Positions 10,925 to 21,089 of a DNA stretch of 64,000 bases are shown piece by piece. Position 1 is the stretch's first letter. Every line of letters begins with the position of its first letter. A program made the position numbers and the translations under genes. The stretch covers positions 1-64,000 of the forward strand of contig VCJN01000625.1 in NCBI GenBank assembly GCA_006384855.1. Reading direction: 5' to 3'. This stretch comes from Tetraselmis striata. Its lineage: Eukaryota > Chlorophyta > Chlorodendrophyceae > Chlorodendrales > Chlorodendraceae. The notes beneath the pieces are model-generated. The model worked only from the letters and a program-made list of their open reading frames with translations, was not told where the DNA came from and searched no databases.

Positions 10925-12230
10925 TACGCGCGTGACATGCGCTACGAGCGCGAAGGGCGCGCGGGGCGGCCCTCCTACCTGAACCTAGCCCCGCAAACCC
11001 GTTGTACTGGTGTTGTTGCAAACCCGTCCAGCAACTACCAACCAACCGCCGAGAACCTAACTGCTGCCACCGAGTACTTTGCAAACATGAGCCAGGCCCC
11101 GGTTACTCTGTCGGCCAAGCACCGCACTTACGTAATTGACGAGCCCGAGGCTGTTGCCCCTTGGGCTGCCTCACTCCGGTCTCGGCTGCAGGACGCGTTC
11201 GGTTCAGACGAGTTGGGGCAGCGGACCCTCGATCTACTCTCCAGCTCCCTCACCGCTCAGACACTCAAGAGCTACGCCGGCAATATGTCTCAGTTCGCGG
11301 AATTCTGCCACGACTCCGAGAACATAAGCCCGCCGGAAGCGACCACTCCTAGTGTCATCCGGTACGTTGCTGGGGTTGGTGAGCGGGGGCGCATTGGGGC
11401 GAAGTCGCTGCATCCTACATGTCCGTGATCGGCACGTTCTTTGAGCCACACAACCTCGACCCAATCGCCAAGGACAGCCTGCACCTTACTGCATCTCATC
11501 GTCGTAGCCTGATGCTACGGCAACGCCGCCTGGAGGCTGCCCCTTTGTGAGTCCCTCTGCCTGCTGATGTCGCTTACAACTTCGTCGAGCAGGCAGAGTT
11601 TATTGTGCCTGCTCCCATCCCAGAGAAGTACCAGTACGAGCCCTCGTGGCCTCGGTTGTCAACTTCATGTTCTTTGCAAGGGAAGTTACTGGCGTGTCCT
11701 GCCGAGTGCGGGACGTGTCGACGATTACAACATTAACCTGCAGGTGTACCGCGAGAAATGCCGCACTGGTCGACGGGGTCCCGACGACCTGCGCGTACCG
11801 CTCCTTTCAGTGTTGGAGCACCCCCGCATTGCGCGTCTCATGCACCACTTCATCGACCACGTACAGTCTGCCCCCCTGGTCCCTGTTGTCTTGTCCGAAA
11901 CACACTTCTGGGCGGTCACCCCGAACGAGCAATCCAAGTCTTGGACGCCGCTACAATAATGTCGGACTGGCTCTCTACAACCGTTCGTCTTGTCGGTGCT
12001 CCCCCTCCCGCCGGCACAACCTGGACCTCACACAGCCTTCGCAAGGGAGCAGCATCTGCCGCTAACGCCATCGGATCTCCACTGTCCCACATTTGCTACC
12101 GAGGCGGCTTGGGCACTAACTCCGACGTCGTTCTGGACTACATCGACCCCAACGTCCTTCCTTTGCATGGCGCGTGGTTTTTATTTGGTCACATCGCACC
12201 CCTCCGCCACTTCCAAGTCCAACAAGACTC
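10925..12230 (+). pseudogene. Tyrosine recombinase of the first retroelement, frameshifted
   Basis: The N-terminal part is open to 11428 and contains a core-binding-like segment (LTAQTLKSYAGNMSQFAEFC, then TPSVIRYVA). Coding continues in a second frame (SVIGTFFEPHNLDPIAKDSL, about 11418-11545), then others (FVEQAEFIVPAPIPEKYQYE; INLQVYREKCRTGRRGPDD at about 11730-11790). It ends in another frame with HSLRKGAASAANAIG (His codon 12031-12033, Arg codon 12040-12042). About 33 residues later LDYIDPNV follows, its Tyr codon at 12139-12141. HxxR followed by Tyr is the C-terminal catalytic signature of tyrosine recombinases. At least three frameshifts plus in-frame stops make it non-functional as it stands. 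Confidence 0.75.
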
Positions 12231-12320
12231 CACAGCGGTGGCCTTCCCGGTGCCCCCTTCATGCGACCTGGCGCTGCCCCTTCTCCGTCAATCCACCGCT
12301 CTCTCCGTTCGCTCATCACT

Positions 12321-12344
12321 GGCCAAACCAGCCTCAACTTTGAA
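12321..12344 (+). repeat. Repeat B1 of the first element
   Basis: GGCCAAACCAGCCTCAACTT plus TGAA. It sits immediately before repeat A2 and matches B2 at 12632-12655 at 21 of 24 positions. Confidence 0.7.
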
Positions 12345-12533
12345 ATGTTCTAAACTTGGTTATGGGGTTTATTTCTTCCCTTTCCCTAACCGCTTTTCGG
12401 CTACAGTGCTGCTAAGTGGTACAGGAACTAGGCACCTGTCGTTGCGCCCTTATGGGTGCAGCACGAGTAGACATAAAAGCAGCCATAACAGCTGAGCCTG
12501 CCATCTTCCAGTTTCGCTGCGTTACACGCAGCG
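12345..12533 (+). repeat. Right repeat A2 of the first split-direct-repeat element
   Basis: Direct repeat of 9455-9625. It is preceded directly by B1 and followed about 100 bp later by B2, as expected for an A1-B1-A2-B2 structure. Confidence 0.8.
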
Positions 12534-12631
12534 CTCCCCCCTGACTCACTCCGCTTTCCCTCCACGCTTTCACTTCACCTTCCTGCCAATTTCGGCTCTT
12601 GTCCGTGTAAACGAGCCTGCAATACCTTTTT

Positions 12632-12655
12632 GGCAAAACCAAACTCAACTTTGAA
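12632..12655 (+). repeat. Repeat B2, probable right end of the first element
   Basis: GGCAAAACCAAACTCAACTT plus TGAA, near-identical to B1. The element probably ends here, about 320 bp before the start codon of the RRM gene. Confidence 0.65.
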
Positions 12656-12974
12656 ACCCAGCATTCGCGCGTGGAGTGCGCCGCCGCCGCCGTGGTCAGC
12701 CATCACAAACAGCAACCCGCGCCATCCGAACGCAAACCCGGCGCTCACCAGCTGCGTCACTGCGTGAAGGCCTCTACAGGTTGCCGTAGGCGGGCACGTT
12801 GTGGGGCGAGAACTCTTGGCACATCAGCTTGTCCTTTGCGTGGTACCATCGGGACAGAGTGAGAGCCGGCAGCCGGGAGCAGTAGTTGGCCCCCCATCAT
12901 ATTCACCGCCATCTGAGCCGGCGCCGCGAGATCTTCCTCCCCCGTTATACGCTTACTCCAGACCACTGGTGAAG

Positions 12975-14181
12975 ATGGCGGGCGTCGTGCCCTCCGACGG
13001 CAGCGTAGTGAAGTTGAAGGGGATGCCTTTCAAGGCGGGCAAGGCGGACGTGCTCGCCTTCTTCGATGGCTTCAAGCTCGCGGGCGAGCAGTGCCTGATC
13101 CGGAAGAACCCCGACGGTCGGATCAACGGGGAGGTGTGCCGCCCCGGCCTGCGCGCCGCCCGCAGCTCGATCCCCTCACCCGCCCTCCTCCCCCCCCGCC
13201 CCGCTTTCCGCGCCTTTACCTACGGCAGACTTGCACACAACTCACCCCCGCACATCACCCCCTTGTCCCACCCTCCCTATTTCCTGTCCTGCCCTCCCCC
13301 CCCCTTTCCGCGCCTTTCTCCACCTCACCGCTCCCTGGCGCGCACAGGCCCTTGTGATCTTCGACAGCCCGGAGGAGGCGAACCGCGCCACAGCCAAGGT
13401 GCAGTGCCTGGTGCCTCATGCAGTGGTGCTTGGTCCTTGTGTGTGGGTGCTTGGATCAGCCTGCCGCCTTTTGATCTGAACAGAGCGCGGGGTTGGGGCG
13501 GTGATGATGGGTGGTGAGTTCGTGGGGGGCAGCCGGCCACGCGGCCATGCAGCCGCCCCGCCTGCTACTTGTCACGCCCCTTCGGGGAAGCTGCCTACCA
13601 CATGGGGGAAATGTGACAATGTGACTGTGTGCGTGTCACTGTGTGTTGCACGGCTGTCTGTGAGTTGCACGGCTGTCTGATGGAGTGGTCCCCCTCCCCC
13701 CCCCCCTCCTTGTGGCTGTGTCTATCCACGTGGTCCGTGTGTGCCGGTCCCCACCTGCGTGCCTGAACGCGCCAGGACCGAGAGGTGTTTGGACCGCAGC
13801 TGTACGGTGACAGGTACCTCATGTGGGCCGTGTGTCTGCGTCGCCCCGAGTTGTCTGTTGTGTGTCTGCGCGTGCTGTTGTGTTGTCTTTACCTGTGTCT
13901 GTGCGCGGCATTGCGCCGTCTACCCGCATGGCAGCCTTCCGTCCCCCCCCCTCTCTGACCACCGCACCCACCACACCCCGGCAGGTTTGTGCGCGTGTAC
14001 CCGCTGCTGGACAATGACCTGGCAGACATTAAGAACATTGCCATTGCGGGCGAATTCTACTCCGTGCGTGCCCTCCCCCCCCCCCCCCTGCTGTGCCGCC
14101 CCGCTGTGCCTGCCTGCCTGCCTGCCTTTCCTCAGGGGAACAGGGATGGGTGATTGTTGTGAGTTTAGGTGCGGGGCTTGG

Positions 14182-14246
<65 letters not shown>

Positions 14247-15679
14247 GGAAAAGGGCCCCGGGGGGGGGGGGGGGAGAGGGGGCTCACGGCCGCGCGTTGA
14301 ATGCCTGTCTCGCCAGATCAATGCGCCGGGCAAGCATAGCGCGACCGAGACGGTGGTGCGCGTCAGGGGGCTGCCTATGGACGCCAAGCAGGTGGACCCC
14401 CCCTCCTCCCCCCCCCCCCCCCCCCCCCGCTTTGCACCCACCCTCCTTCCCCATTGCCTCATCTTACCTCGGCGCCCCTGCTCGCTGGCTCCTGACTGTG
14501 CCCTCTCCCCACCCTGCCGGCATTCAATGGCAGCTGGACGTGATCACCTTCTTCAAGGACTACGCCCTGAGGGCAAACGGCGTCCAGGTGCTGGTCACCT
14601 CCGGCCTTAAGCCCGTCGGAGAGGTGCGCCCCTTCGCCCTGGTCTCCCCCCCTCCCCCCTCCTCCCCCCCGGGGGTCCCTAGGCCTGGCAGCTGGCCTGC
14701 AGGTGGGCTGCGGCAACCGGGCGGTGGCCGCACCCTGAGCGCTGGCTGGCAGCGCAGGCGTTTGTGGACTTTGAGACCTGCGAGGACGCGCAGAAGGCGT
14801 GCGCGGAGAAGGACCACAAGGTCTTCGACGAGGAGAAGTTTGGCGACCGGTGAGTGCGCTAGCCGCCTCACTGGGGCTGCCGTTGCGCTCCGCTGCCCTC
14901 CCCCAAGCCACCTGCATCACACTGCGCACCTGCACCCTGCTTCCTGGCACACAGGCTGATGCTCCTCCCCCCCCCCCCCCCCCCCCTCCTTCCCAACCAA
15001 CGCCTCCCTGTTCTAGGGGGATATGTACCGGCTGCTTGCAATACACTAGACGGGCATTGCTCGGGCACTGTACGCGCCACCACCGTACAACATGCGGCAC
15101 CGTAGTTAACCCGACAACGTCGACACTTCGGAGTGTTGTCGGCATCGCGAACATTCATAAATATGAACAGAGTGCCGTACGGAATATGAACATGCTGATT
15201 TGGGGGCCGTGGGACAACTGGCGAGATTATTTGCCATTTTTTCGATATGTCATCGCGGCAAATACCCCAAACCCGGAGTCGCGCTGCCACTCGAAGCTGA
15301 AACCGCTTCCTGTATTGAGTGAGATCAAAGAAAGGGTACATCCTGAAAGTCTCCTACTCGTTTACCCTCACACCTGGCCCCCCCCGATCTGGGTCTCCCT
15401 GCCTGCACCGCACCATGAACCCTGCCACAGCTACGAAATTCGGTGGGCATCGTTCTCCTGCGGTCTCAAACCGTGAATTCAAGCAGCAGGCGGGCAGGCA
15501 GGCTGAGAGTCTCTGTGCCCCCCCCCCCCCCCCCCCCCCTCTCTCTCCCCGCTCCACCGCAGCTTTGTGCGGCTGATCCTGGTGCCGCGGCGCGAGATGC
15601 AGGACGCGCTCGGCTCGCACCTGGGCGGCGACGGCATCATCAAGGTCAAGGTGCGGCCTCCGCCGGGCGCACCACTGCC

Positions 15680-15713
<34 letters not shown>

Positions 15714-17695
15714 TGCTGCCTCCAGCACGAGCTCCCCCCCCCCCGCCGGCCCCGCTCTGCCTTTTTGCCCCTGGTGTAGCGAGAGTGTAATTGAGGGTAC
15801 AGGGCATGAAGGTTTGGTGGTTATTGTCTGGGCCTAATTCATGTAGGGCTTATGGGTTTATGGAAATAGGTTCCATGGGTTGATCTTTTGGGTTTATGTA
15901 GACAGGGTTCTCGACCCGTGTTATGATATTTCGGCTCTTTTTCAACTGATTTATCAGTAGTTTGATATAATAGGGCGTCAAAACCCTTAATTCGATCGTT
16001 TGGATTTAAATATAAACTCCAACAACCTGTACGATACCCCTTTCAAACCACAACAGAATGCTCCTCTCTTTGCACCCTCTCACCCGCCTCCCCCCCCTCC
16101 CCCCCCCCCCCCCCTCTTCCTCTCCCTTTCCCGTTTTGGCTGCTGCCCTGGCATGGCAGGGGATGCCCTTCAAGGCGACGCACGCAGAGGTGCGGCAGTT
16201 CTTCTCGGGGCACGCCATCAAGCCCAACGGCATCAGCATCGTCATGCAACCGGTGCGGACACCCCCCCCCCCCCCCCCCCCCCTCCTCCCCCCCTTTCTT
16301 CAGTGCAGTGCTCCGCGCGGCAACGCTCCCGGACCGATCACCAGGGTTTAGAACCCTAGATCCCCCCCCCCCCCCCCCCCCCCCTTGTTTTGCTGTCTCA
16401 CTGTCCGTGTGGCCGCGCAGGATGGCCGCTCCAGCGGCATGGCGTTTGTGGAGTTTGAGTCTTCCACGGAAGCCCTGGCGGCGATGGTAAGGGACGCTCT
16501 AGGTCATGGCTCGTGCCATAATAGGGTCTATGCCCTAAGACCCTGTACATTACTTTATGCAGGCGATTGTCTAAACATTACTGGGTTTTAATATTCAAAT
16601 TGTACTGACTCTGTCCAATTTGCGTCCAGTTTGGGAACTTGTCAGAGTCCAAAAGGCGGCCTGGACATCAGCCTGCCTGGCTGACTGGCGCGCTGCGCTG
16701 CGGTTCCCGGCCCTGCAGAAAAAGGACCGCGCCAAGTTTGGCCCCGCGCACGGCGACCGCTTTGTCATCCTGCAGGTGGCCACCAAGCAGGACATGTCGG
16801 GGATGCAGCTGCAGCGCGAGGGCGACGCCAACATGATGATGGGCATGGGCGGGGTGCGCCCTTCCCTCCCCCCCCCCCCCCCCTCCCGCTTCCCCGGGCT
16901 CAGGGTGCATTCGGATCTGAGGTGTGAAGTCGTCATCAGGGTTTATGTGCAGTATTGAGTTTTGTGCTAACAGATGCTAGGGTTTCATTGAGGGTTTATA
17001 AAATCTGATAAAGCTACAAACCCTTGTGGCTGAGCTACTGGAGGGCGGCGGCGTTTGCTGTGATGACCCGCTGCCTGCTCGACTGGGATTAGGGCTCTGA
17101 GTAAATTAGGGTAAATAGTTTAGGGTTTCGAGTTTGAGTCGATAATACAGTTATTGGCTTGTATATTTGAGAGAAGTATTTTCAGGGTGAAATCTGTGCC
17201 TTCGATTCGGATTCGTCCTACCATAAACCCTACAACCCCGTGGCGGAACGCAAGGAGGGCGTAGCCGTGGCTGACGGCCTGCACGTCTGCCTCTGCGGTG
17301 TGCAGATGGGACGCAGCAGCATGGGCATGGGCATGGGCATGGGCATGGGGATGAACATGGGCATGGGCATGCAGTCCCCCATGGGCGGCGGCATGGCGGG
17401 CCCCATGGGCGGCATGGCGGGCCCCATGGGCGGCATGCAGCCCTCAATGGGCGGCATGCCGCGCCCCATGGCGCCCGGCAGCATGGGCATGCAGTCCCCC
17501 ATGGGCGGCGGCGCCAACCCGGGGGCCATGACGCCCGGCATGGGTGACGCCATGCCCCCCGGCGGACCCATGGGCGGCGGCACCCCCGGCTGGCAGGCCA
17601 TGATGGACCCCGGCACGGGCGTCGTCTTCTACCAGAACATGACCACCGGCGAGCGCTCCTGGACGGACCCCATGTGGAACAATGCCAAGGCCTAG
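12975..17695 (+). CDS. hnRNP H/F-like RNA-binding protein: three RRMs, Met/Gly repeats, WW motif
   Basis: Twelve exons join in frame: 12975-13133, 13348-13398, 13776-13813, 13985-14063, 14317-14391, 14534-14623, 14758-14849, 15563-15650, 16160-16252, 16421-16486, 16719-16853 and 17306-17695. Together they give 1356 nt and 451 residues. Three quasi-RRMs start at residues about 12, 120 and 225 (VVKLKGMPFKAG, VVRVRGLPMDAKQ, KVKGMPFKATHAEV), each with an RNP1-like strand (ALVIFDSPEEA, AFVDFETCEDA, AFVEFESSTEA). This is the hnRNP H/F/GRSF1 pattern of splicing regulators that bind G-rich RNA. From about residue 323 there is a (GM)n-rich stretch, then a WW-like C-terminus (GWQAMMDPGTG, VVFYQN, ERSWTDPMW) ending 7 residues later. 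ATG 12975 is chosen because no ATG lies in the open frame upstream. Introns carry poly-C tracts, a (GT)n tract and AGGGTTT motifs. Confidence 0.9.
14182..14245 (+). repeat. (GT)n microsatellite in intron 4 of the hnRNP-like gene
   Basis: About 32 GT units in a row, followed shortly by a poly-G run (14261-14273) before the acceptor at 14316. Confidence 0.95.
15682..15719 (+). repeat. (GCT)n trinucleotide repeat in intron 8 of the hnRNP-like gene
   Basis: About twelve GCT/CTG units, slightly interrupted near the end. They lie just inside the intron that follows the exon ending IIKVK. Confidence 0.9.
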
Positions 17696-17891
17696 ACCCC
17701 CCTTTCGCCCCCCCCCCCCCCCCCCCCTCCCCTCAACGTTCCACCCCTGCGTACCTCTCTGCTCGCTGGTCTCTTTAGGAATGGCGGACGAACCGAGGCG
17801 CCACTTGTAATCGGCACACCCACCGCTGCCAGTCCTTCGGTCAAGTTATCCCCCCCCCCCCCCCCCCCCAGGAGGGACAGCGCTGGTGATA

Positions 17892-18018
17892 GGAAACCCT
17901 TGCGGTTCTGACGGCCTTTCCAGCGACAATTCAGTTGCAGAACGCCCTGTGCGCGCGACAGCCCTGTGTACGGTCCCCAATCAAAACACCGAGAGGCATT
18001 CCGGAAGACCGATTGGCG
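17892..18018 (+). repeat. Dispersed repeat family R1, copy 3
   Basis: Begins GAAACCCTTGCGGTTCTGAC and ends near GCATTCCGGAAGACC. It matches copy 1 at both ends and around ATTCAGTTGCAGAACGCCCTG. Poly-C runs flank it on both sides (17850-17869 and 18051-18070). Confidence 0.5.
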
Positions 18019-18099
18019 GAGGTCAGTGACGTACCTCCCCCTAGCAGCTGCCCCCCCCCCCCCCCCCCCCCGGGTGTCAGTTGACGTGACAGTGTGGAA

Positions 18100-18640
18100 A
18101 GCCTAGCTGCCCTTCTCGGCCCGGCTTCATGAGCTCGGATGGAGTGTGCTCGCCCCCTGGCATGCATTCCAGGCTCATGAGACAAGAGTATGCAGAAAAG
18201 GCGTGGGCACCCTTTGTTGCATAGCCGATCGTGTAGGTTCCGATGCGCCGCGTCGACAGTTTCCGCCCAGATACGTAACTAACGCCACGCTCAGCAATCT
18301 GGATGCCTGCATGCGATTGATGCGGGGTGTCGAAGGATGGTGTCACCCACTGTATGACAGCGGCGTGCCCCTCGCTGCTGGCCTCAAACTCACAGTCCCA
18401 GGGTCGTAGGGGGCAGCGGCGCTCCCTTGCCCACTACAGCACCTCCAGATGCCCTCCGATCGCAGCCTCGCTGCAGCTCCCCCAGAATGATTCAATAAGT
18501 GATACGTCAGCGAACGTTCTGCCACGTACCGATACGTACAAATGCCCCACCTGAAGATTCAGGACATGCTTCGACATCTGTTCGTAACTCATCCTGGCGA
18601 ATCCACGATACTGGACGGCAGTCGTTGTCACGTGCCGCAT
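18100..18640 (-). pseudogene. Ankyrin-like repeat remnant
   Basis: On the minus strand, frames near 18400-18500 read AAIGGHLEVL then, after a frameshift, WARERRCPL and DCEFEASSEGHAAVIQWV. This is the same GGHLEVLQWAR..GCPW unit as at 19.4-20.0 and 29.2-29.9 kb. Stops and frameshifts interrupt it, so no full gene is supported. Confidence 0.45.
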
Positions 18641-18865
18641 TTAATCCAGCGAAGCGTCGATTTTTCGGCGGTGAGCTTTATTGCCGTACGGGTACCCGTA
18701 TAGTGCAGTAGCGGATCGGGCCTATTATAGGTGCATGACGAAAGCGCTTATCTACTGGCATGTGCTACTAAGTACTATAATCCACCCACCTACCCGCCCG
18801 CCCACGGTCCTTAATTACACAGCCGTCCGATTACGATCTCACGGTTGGGAGGCTATGAGTACATG

Positions 18866-19052
18866 TACTCGCTACTCGCTGCTGGTAATGGAAAAAAACT
18901 CTGGTACTTCAAAGCGCTGGCAATGCGAACGCTCGCTGCTGGAACTGGTACTCGCTACTCGCTGCTGGTACTGCTAGTACTGGTACTGGTACTCGCTACT
19001 CGCTGCTGGTAATGGAAAAAAAAACTCTGGTACTTCAAAGCGCTGGCAATGC
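18866..19052 (+). repeat. Tandem duplication of a roughly 61-bp unit with a TACTCGCTACTCG minisatellite
   Basis: 18866-18926 and 18990-19052 are near-identical, differing by two extra A in an A-run. Between them are short degenerate TACTGG/CTCGCTGCTGG repeats. The array is non-coding. Confidence 0.9.
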
Positions 19053-19439
19053 AATTCATGGAACTGTAGGCCAGTGATACAGAACCCGTTCTTTTAAAAT
19101 TTTCTGAAAAATCGACGCATCGCTGATTCAACTGTCAAGTTACTTCATATATAATATACATGTTGCATGTATTAATGTGATGCTGTCCGGCGCAGCTGTC
19201 TGGTCTACCGGCACATATATATTATGATTATAGCAACTATGTGCTAGTTTGTCTCCATACCTTCGTGTTGCAACTAAGGATAATATATATTATAGGAACT
19301 ACCGACAATGGCGTTGGCAATGTATGAAGTGCGGCTACCGTATGGCAATATCTTATTTCGGCCCGTTCTTATACGACCTACAAAGGTATAGATGTAATCC
19401 TTATTAATCCTTATCATCTGCTTAACTACTTTAAAATCC

Positions 19440-19960
19440 TAATGTAGGGGACTGGGAGGGGAGGGGGGGGCGGCTCCGCTGGGCTATGCGCACCTGTGTG
19501 ATGATCCCGGGGGCAGCCATGATCTTTGGCCCACTACAGCACCTCCAGGTGCTCTCCACTCGCTGCCATGGAACAAGTGTCTGCAAATCAAGTGGCACCT
19601 GTTCTCCCTCGCCCACCGGAGCACCTCTAGGCTGCCTGCAGTGGTTGCGAAAGAGCAGGTGTATGTGTACGTCCCATAGGCAGCTCTGCCCCCTCGCCCA
19701 TTGCAAAACTGCCAGGTGTCCTCCGCTTGCTGCTGCAGCGCAAATCTCTTCATTCCAGCGGCAGCCCTGCGTCTTTGCCCGCTGCAGCATGTCCATGCCC
19801 CCTCTACGAGCTGCTGCTTTGCATGTTCACTCGTCCCAGGGACAGCACCCCCCCCCCCCCCCCCCCCCCGCTTCTTGCCTACTTCAGCATCTCCATGTCC
19901 CCTCTCCATGCCGCTGCCTTGCATACGAACCTGCCCACATAAGTCTTGCCCCCTTGTCAA
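19440..19960 (-). pseudogene. Ankyrin-like repeat remnant with poly-C insert
   Basis: The minus strand shows several units in shifting frames: AAASGGHLAVLQWARGQSC, AGSLEVLRWARENRC and, after a frame change, QQLVEGAWTCCSGQ. The repeat resembles the roughly 33-residue GGHLEVLQWAR..GCPW(D/N) repeat of large algal, oomycete and viral ankyrin families. A run of about 20 C at 19850-19869 lies inside, perhaps an intron. Frameshifts between units indicate decay or several small exons. Confidence 0.5.
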
Positions 19961-20709
19961 GCATCAATTGTAGATTGGCTCATTATTAGCCCTTGCTTTC
20001 GTTTCCAGCCGCGCCTTTCCATGTGCCATACGTAAACATAACATCATGCGTGGCGGCAGCCCTAAGTGGCGATTGTTGTGCTCTCGTAAAAGCCATATAT
20101 ACGTGTGCGTGTCATTGTTCAGGTTAGTAATGAATTTGATAACCCAATGCTACGAGGGCACGATTTTTCGATTTTTGCGTAGCACGTATATGCGTTCTAT
20201 GTGTACGGTTGCAAGACAAGAGTTAGCTAGGTTACCATCGTGTAACACATTCACAAAGGTGCGCTTTCCCCGCCGTCGGCATGCAAGCAAGTGAGCAGTC
20301 TCCGCAAAACGGCCAATACTGCAAATTTAGGCTTGCTCCAAAACGATCACACCTATAGCTGTTGTCCACATTCAAGGCACCCTTGGCATTGCCCGGCTTC
20401 AGCCCGTACTGCGTAGGGGTGCAGCCCCCGAGTCAGCCGGTGGGTCCATATGGTTGCCTGCTAGGGCATCGTCCAGGGTATATGAAAGGGGTGGCCGTGA
20501 ATACGCTCCCATATTGTGCTATTGGGCTGCGCCTTGCGAGCCCCTACGCGGGCAAAATATCCGCCGGCGCGTGGCGAGTTCATCGCCTTTTTATCGGGAT
20601 GTGGGTCGCGCGGTAACCCACTGTATTAGGGATGGTAGAAGAGCCTAAAAATATTTGCATCGCCCCCCCCCGCCCCCCTCCCCCCTACCCCCTCTGTTAT
20701 ATTTCCACC

Positions 20710-20745
20710 GAGGGGCCCAGCAGGATTCGAACCAGCGCAAAGCGT
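20710..20745 (-). other. tRNA-like B-box fragment
   Basis: On the minus strand the sequence GCTGGTTCGAATCCTGC resembles a tRNA T-arm, with one mismatched pair in the stem. It is followed by TGGGCCC, as an acceptor strand would be. No matching 5' acceptor strand or D-arm is found upstream, where a poly-C/G run lies instead. This looks like a truncated tRNA or a SINE scrap and not a working tRNA gene. Confidence 0.3.
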
Positions 20746-20849
20746 AATCACGAGCATAAATGGCAGCCCCCCCCCCCCCCCCCCCCTTCCCCGACACCTA
20801 TCACATCTCGAGCCGTTGATGAATATTCTCAGTTGCTTATATCATAAAA

Positions 20850-21060
20850 ACGCGGCACTGTACCACTCGGCGGTCGGCATTGCCGGTGCTGATGTGGCGA
20901 TACGGATAGATACGTGCAGGGCAAGGCTTTGGAGGGGGACTGTATGTGCCCTCATCCCAAGGCCAGCCTCGCTCCCTCGCCCTCTTTAACACCTCCAGCT
21001 TCCCTGGCTCCAGTTGCGTCACACCATCGACCGCTTCGCTACCCTGGAGAACGCGAGGCT
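20850..21060 (-). pseudogene. Short ankyrin-like fragment
   Basis: On the minus strand LEPGKLEVLKRARERGWPWDE matches a single unit of the ankyrin-like repeat seen elsewhere in the window. Nothing larger can be joined to it. Confidence 0.35.
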
Positions 21061-21089
21061 CCCGTGCTACAATCCCGCTGGCGTGACCC

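Larger units (their letters stand above)
9455..12655 (+). mobile_element. Decayed tyrosine-recombinase retroelement (DIRS/PAT/Kangaroo-like) with split direct repeats
   Basis: The element is bounded by a repeat arrangement A1-internal-B1-A2-B2. A1 is 9455-9625, B1 is 12321-12344, A2 is 12345-12533 and B2 is 12632-12655. A1 and A2 share GTTCTRAACTTG, TTATGGGGTTT, CTTCCCTTTCCCTA, GGAACTAGGCACCTGTCG and AACAGCTGAGCCTGCCATC. B1 and B2 match at 21 of 24 positions. This split-direct-repeat layout is characteristic of PAT/Kangaroo-type DIRS elements. The interior has a gag-like stretch and a frameshifted tyrosine recombinase, but no reverse transcriptase or RNase H is recognisable between them. It is therefore a decayed, deleted or non-autonomous copy. 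It lies between two divergently transcribed genes. Confidence 0.75.

Noticed and set aside
9455-12533. LTR retrotransposon interpretation of the 9.46/12.35-kb repeats
   Set aside because: The short B repeats arranged as A1-B1-A2-B2 and the tyrosine recombinase remnant fit a split-direct-repeat DIRS element better. No integrase or TG...CA ends are seen.
20710-20790. tRNA gene on the minus strand
   Set aside because: Only a T-arm and 3' acceptor-like strand are seen; D-arm, anticodon arm and matching 5' acceptor are missing.
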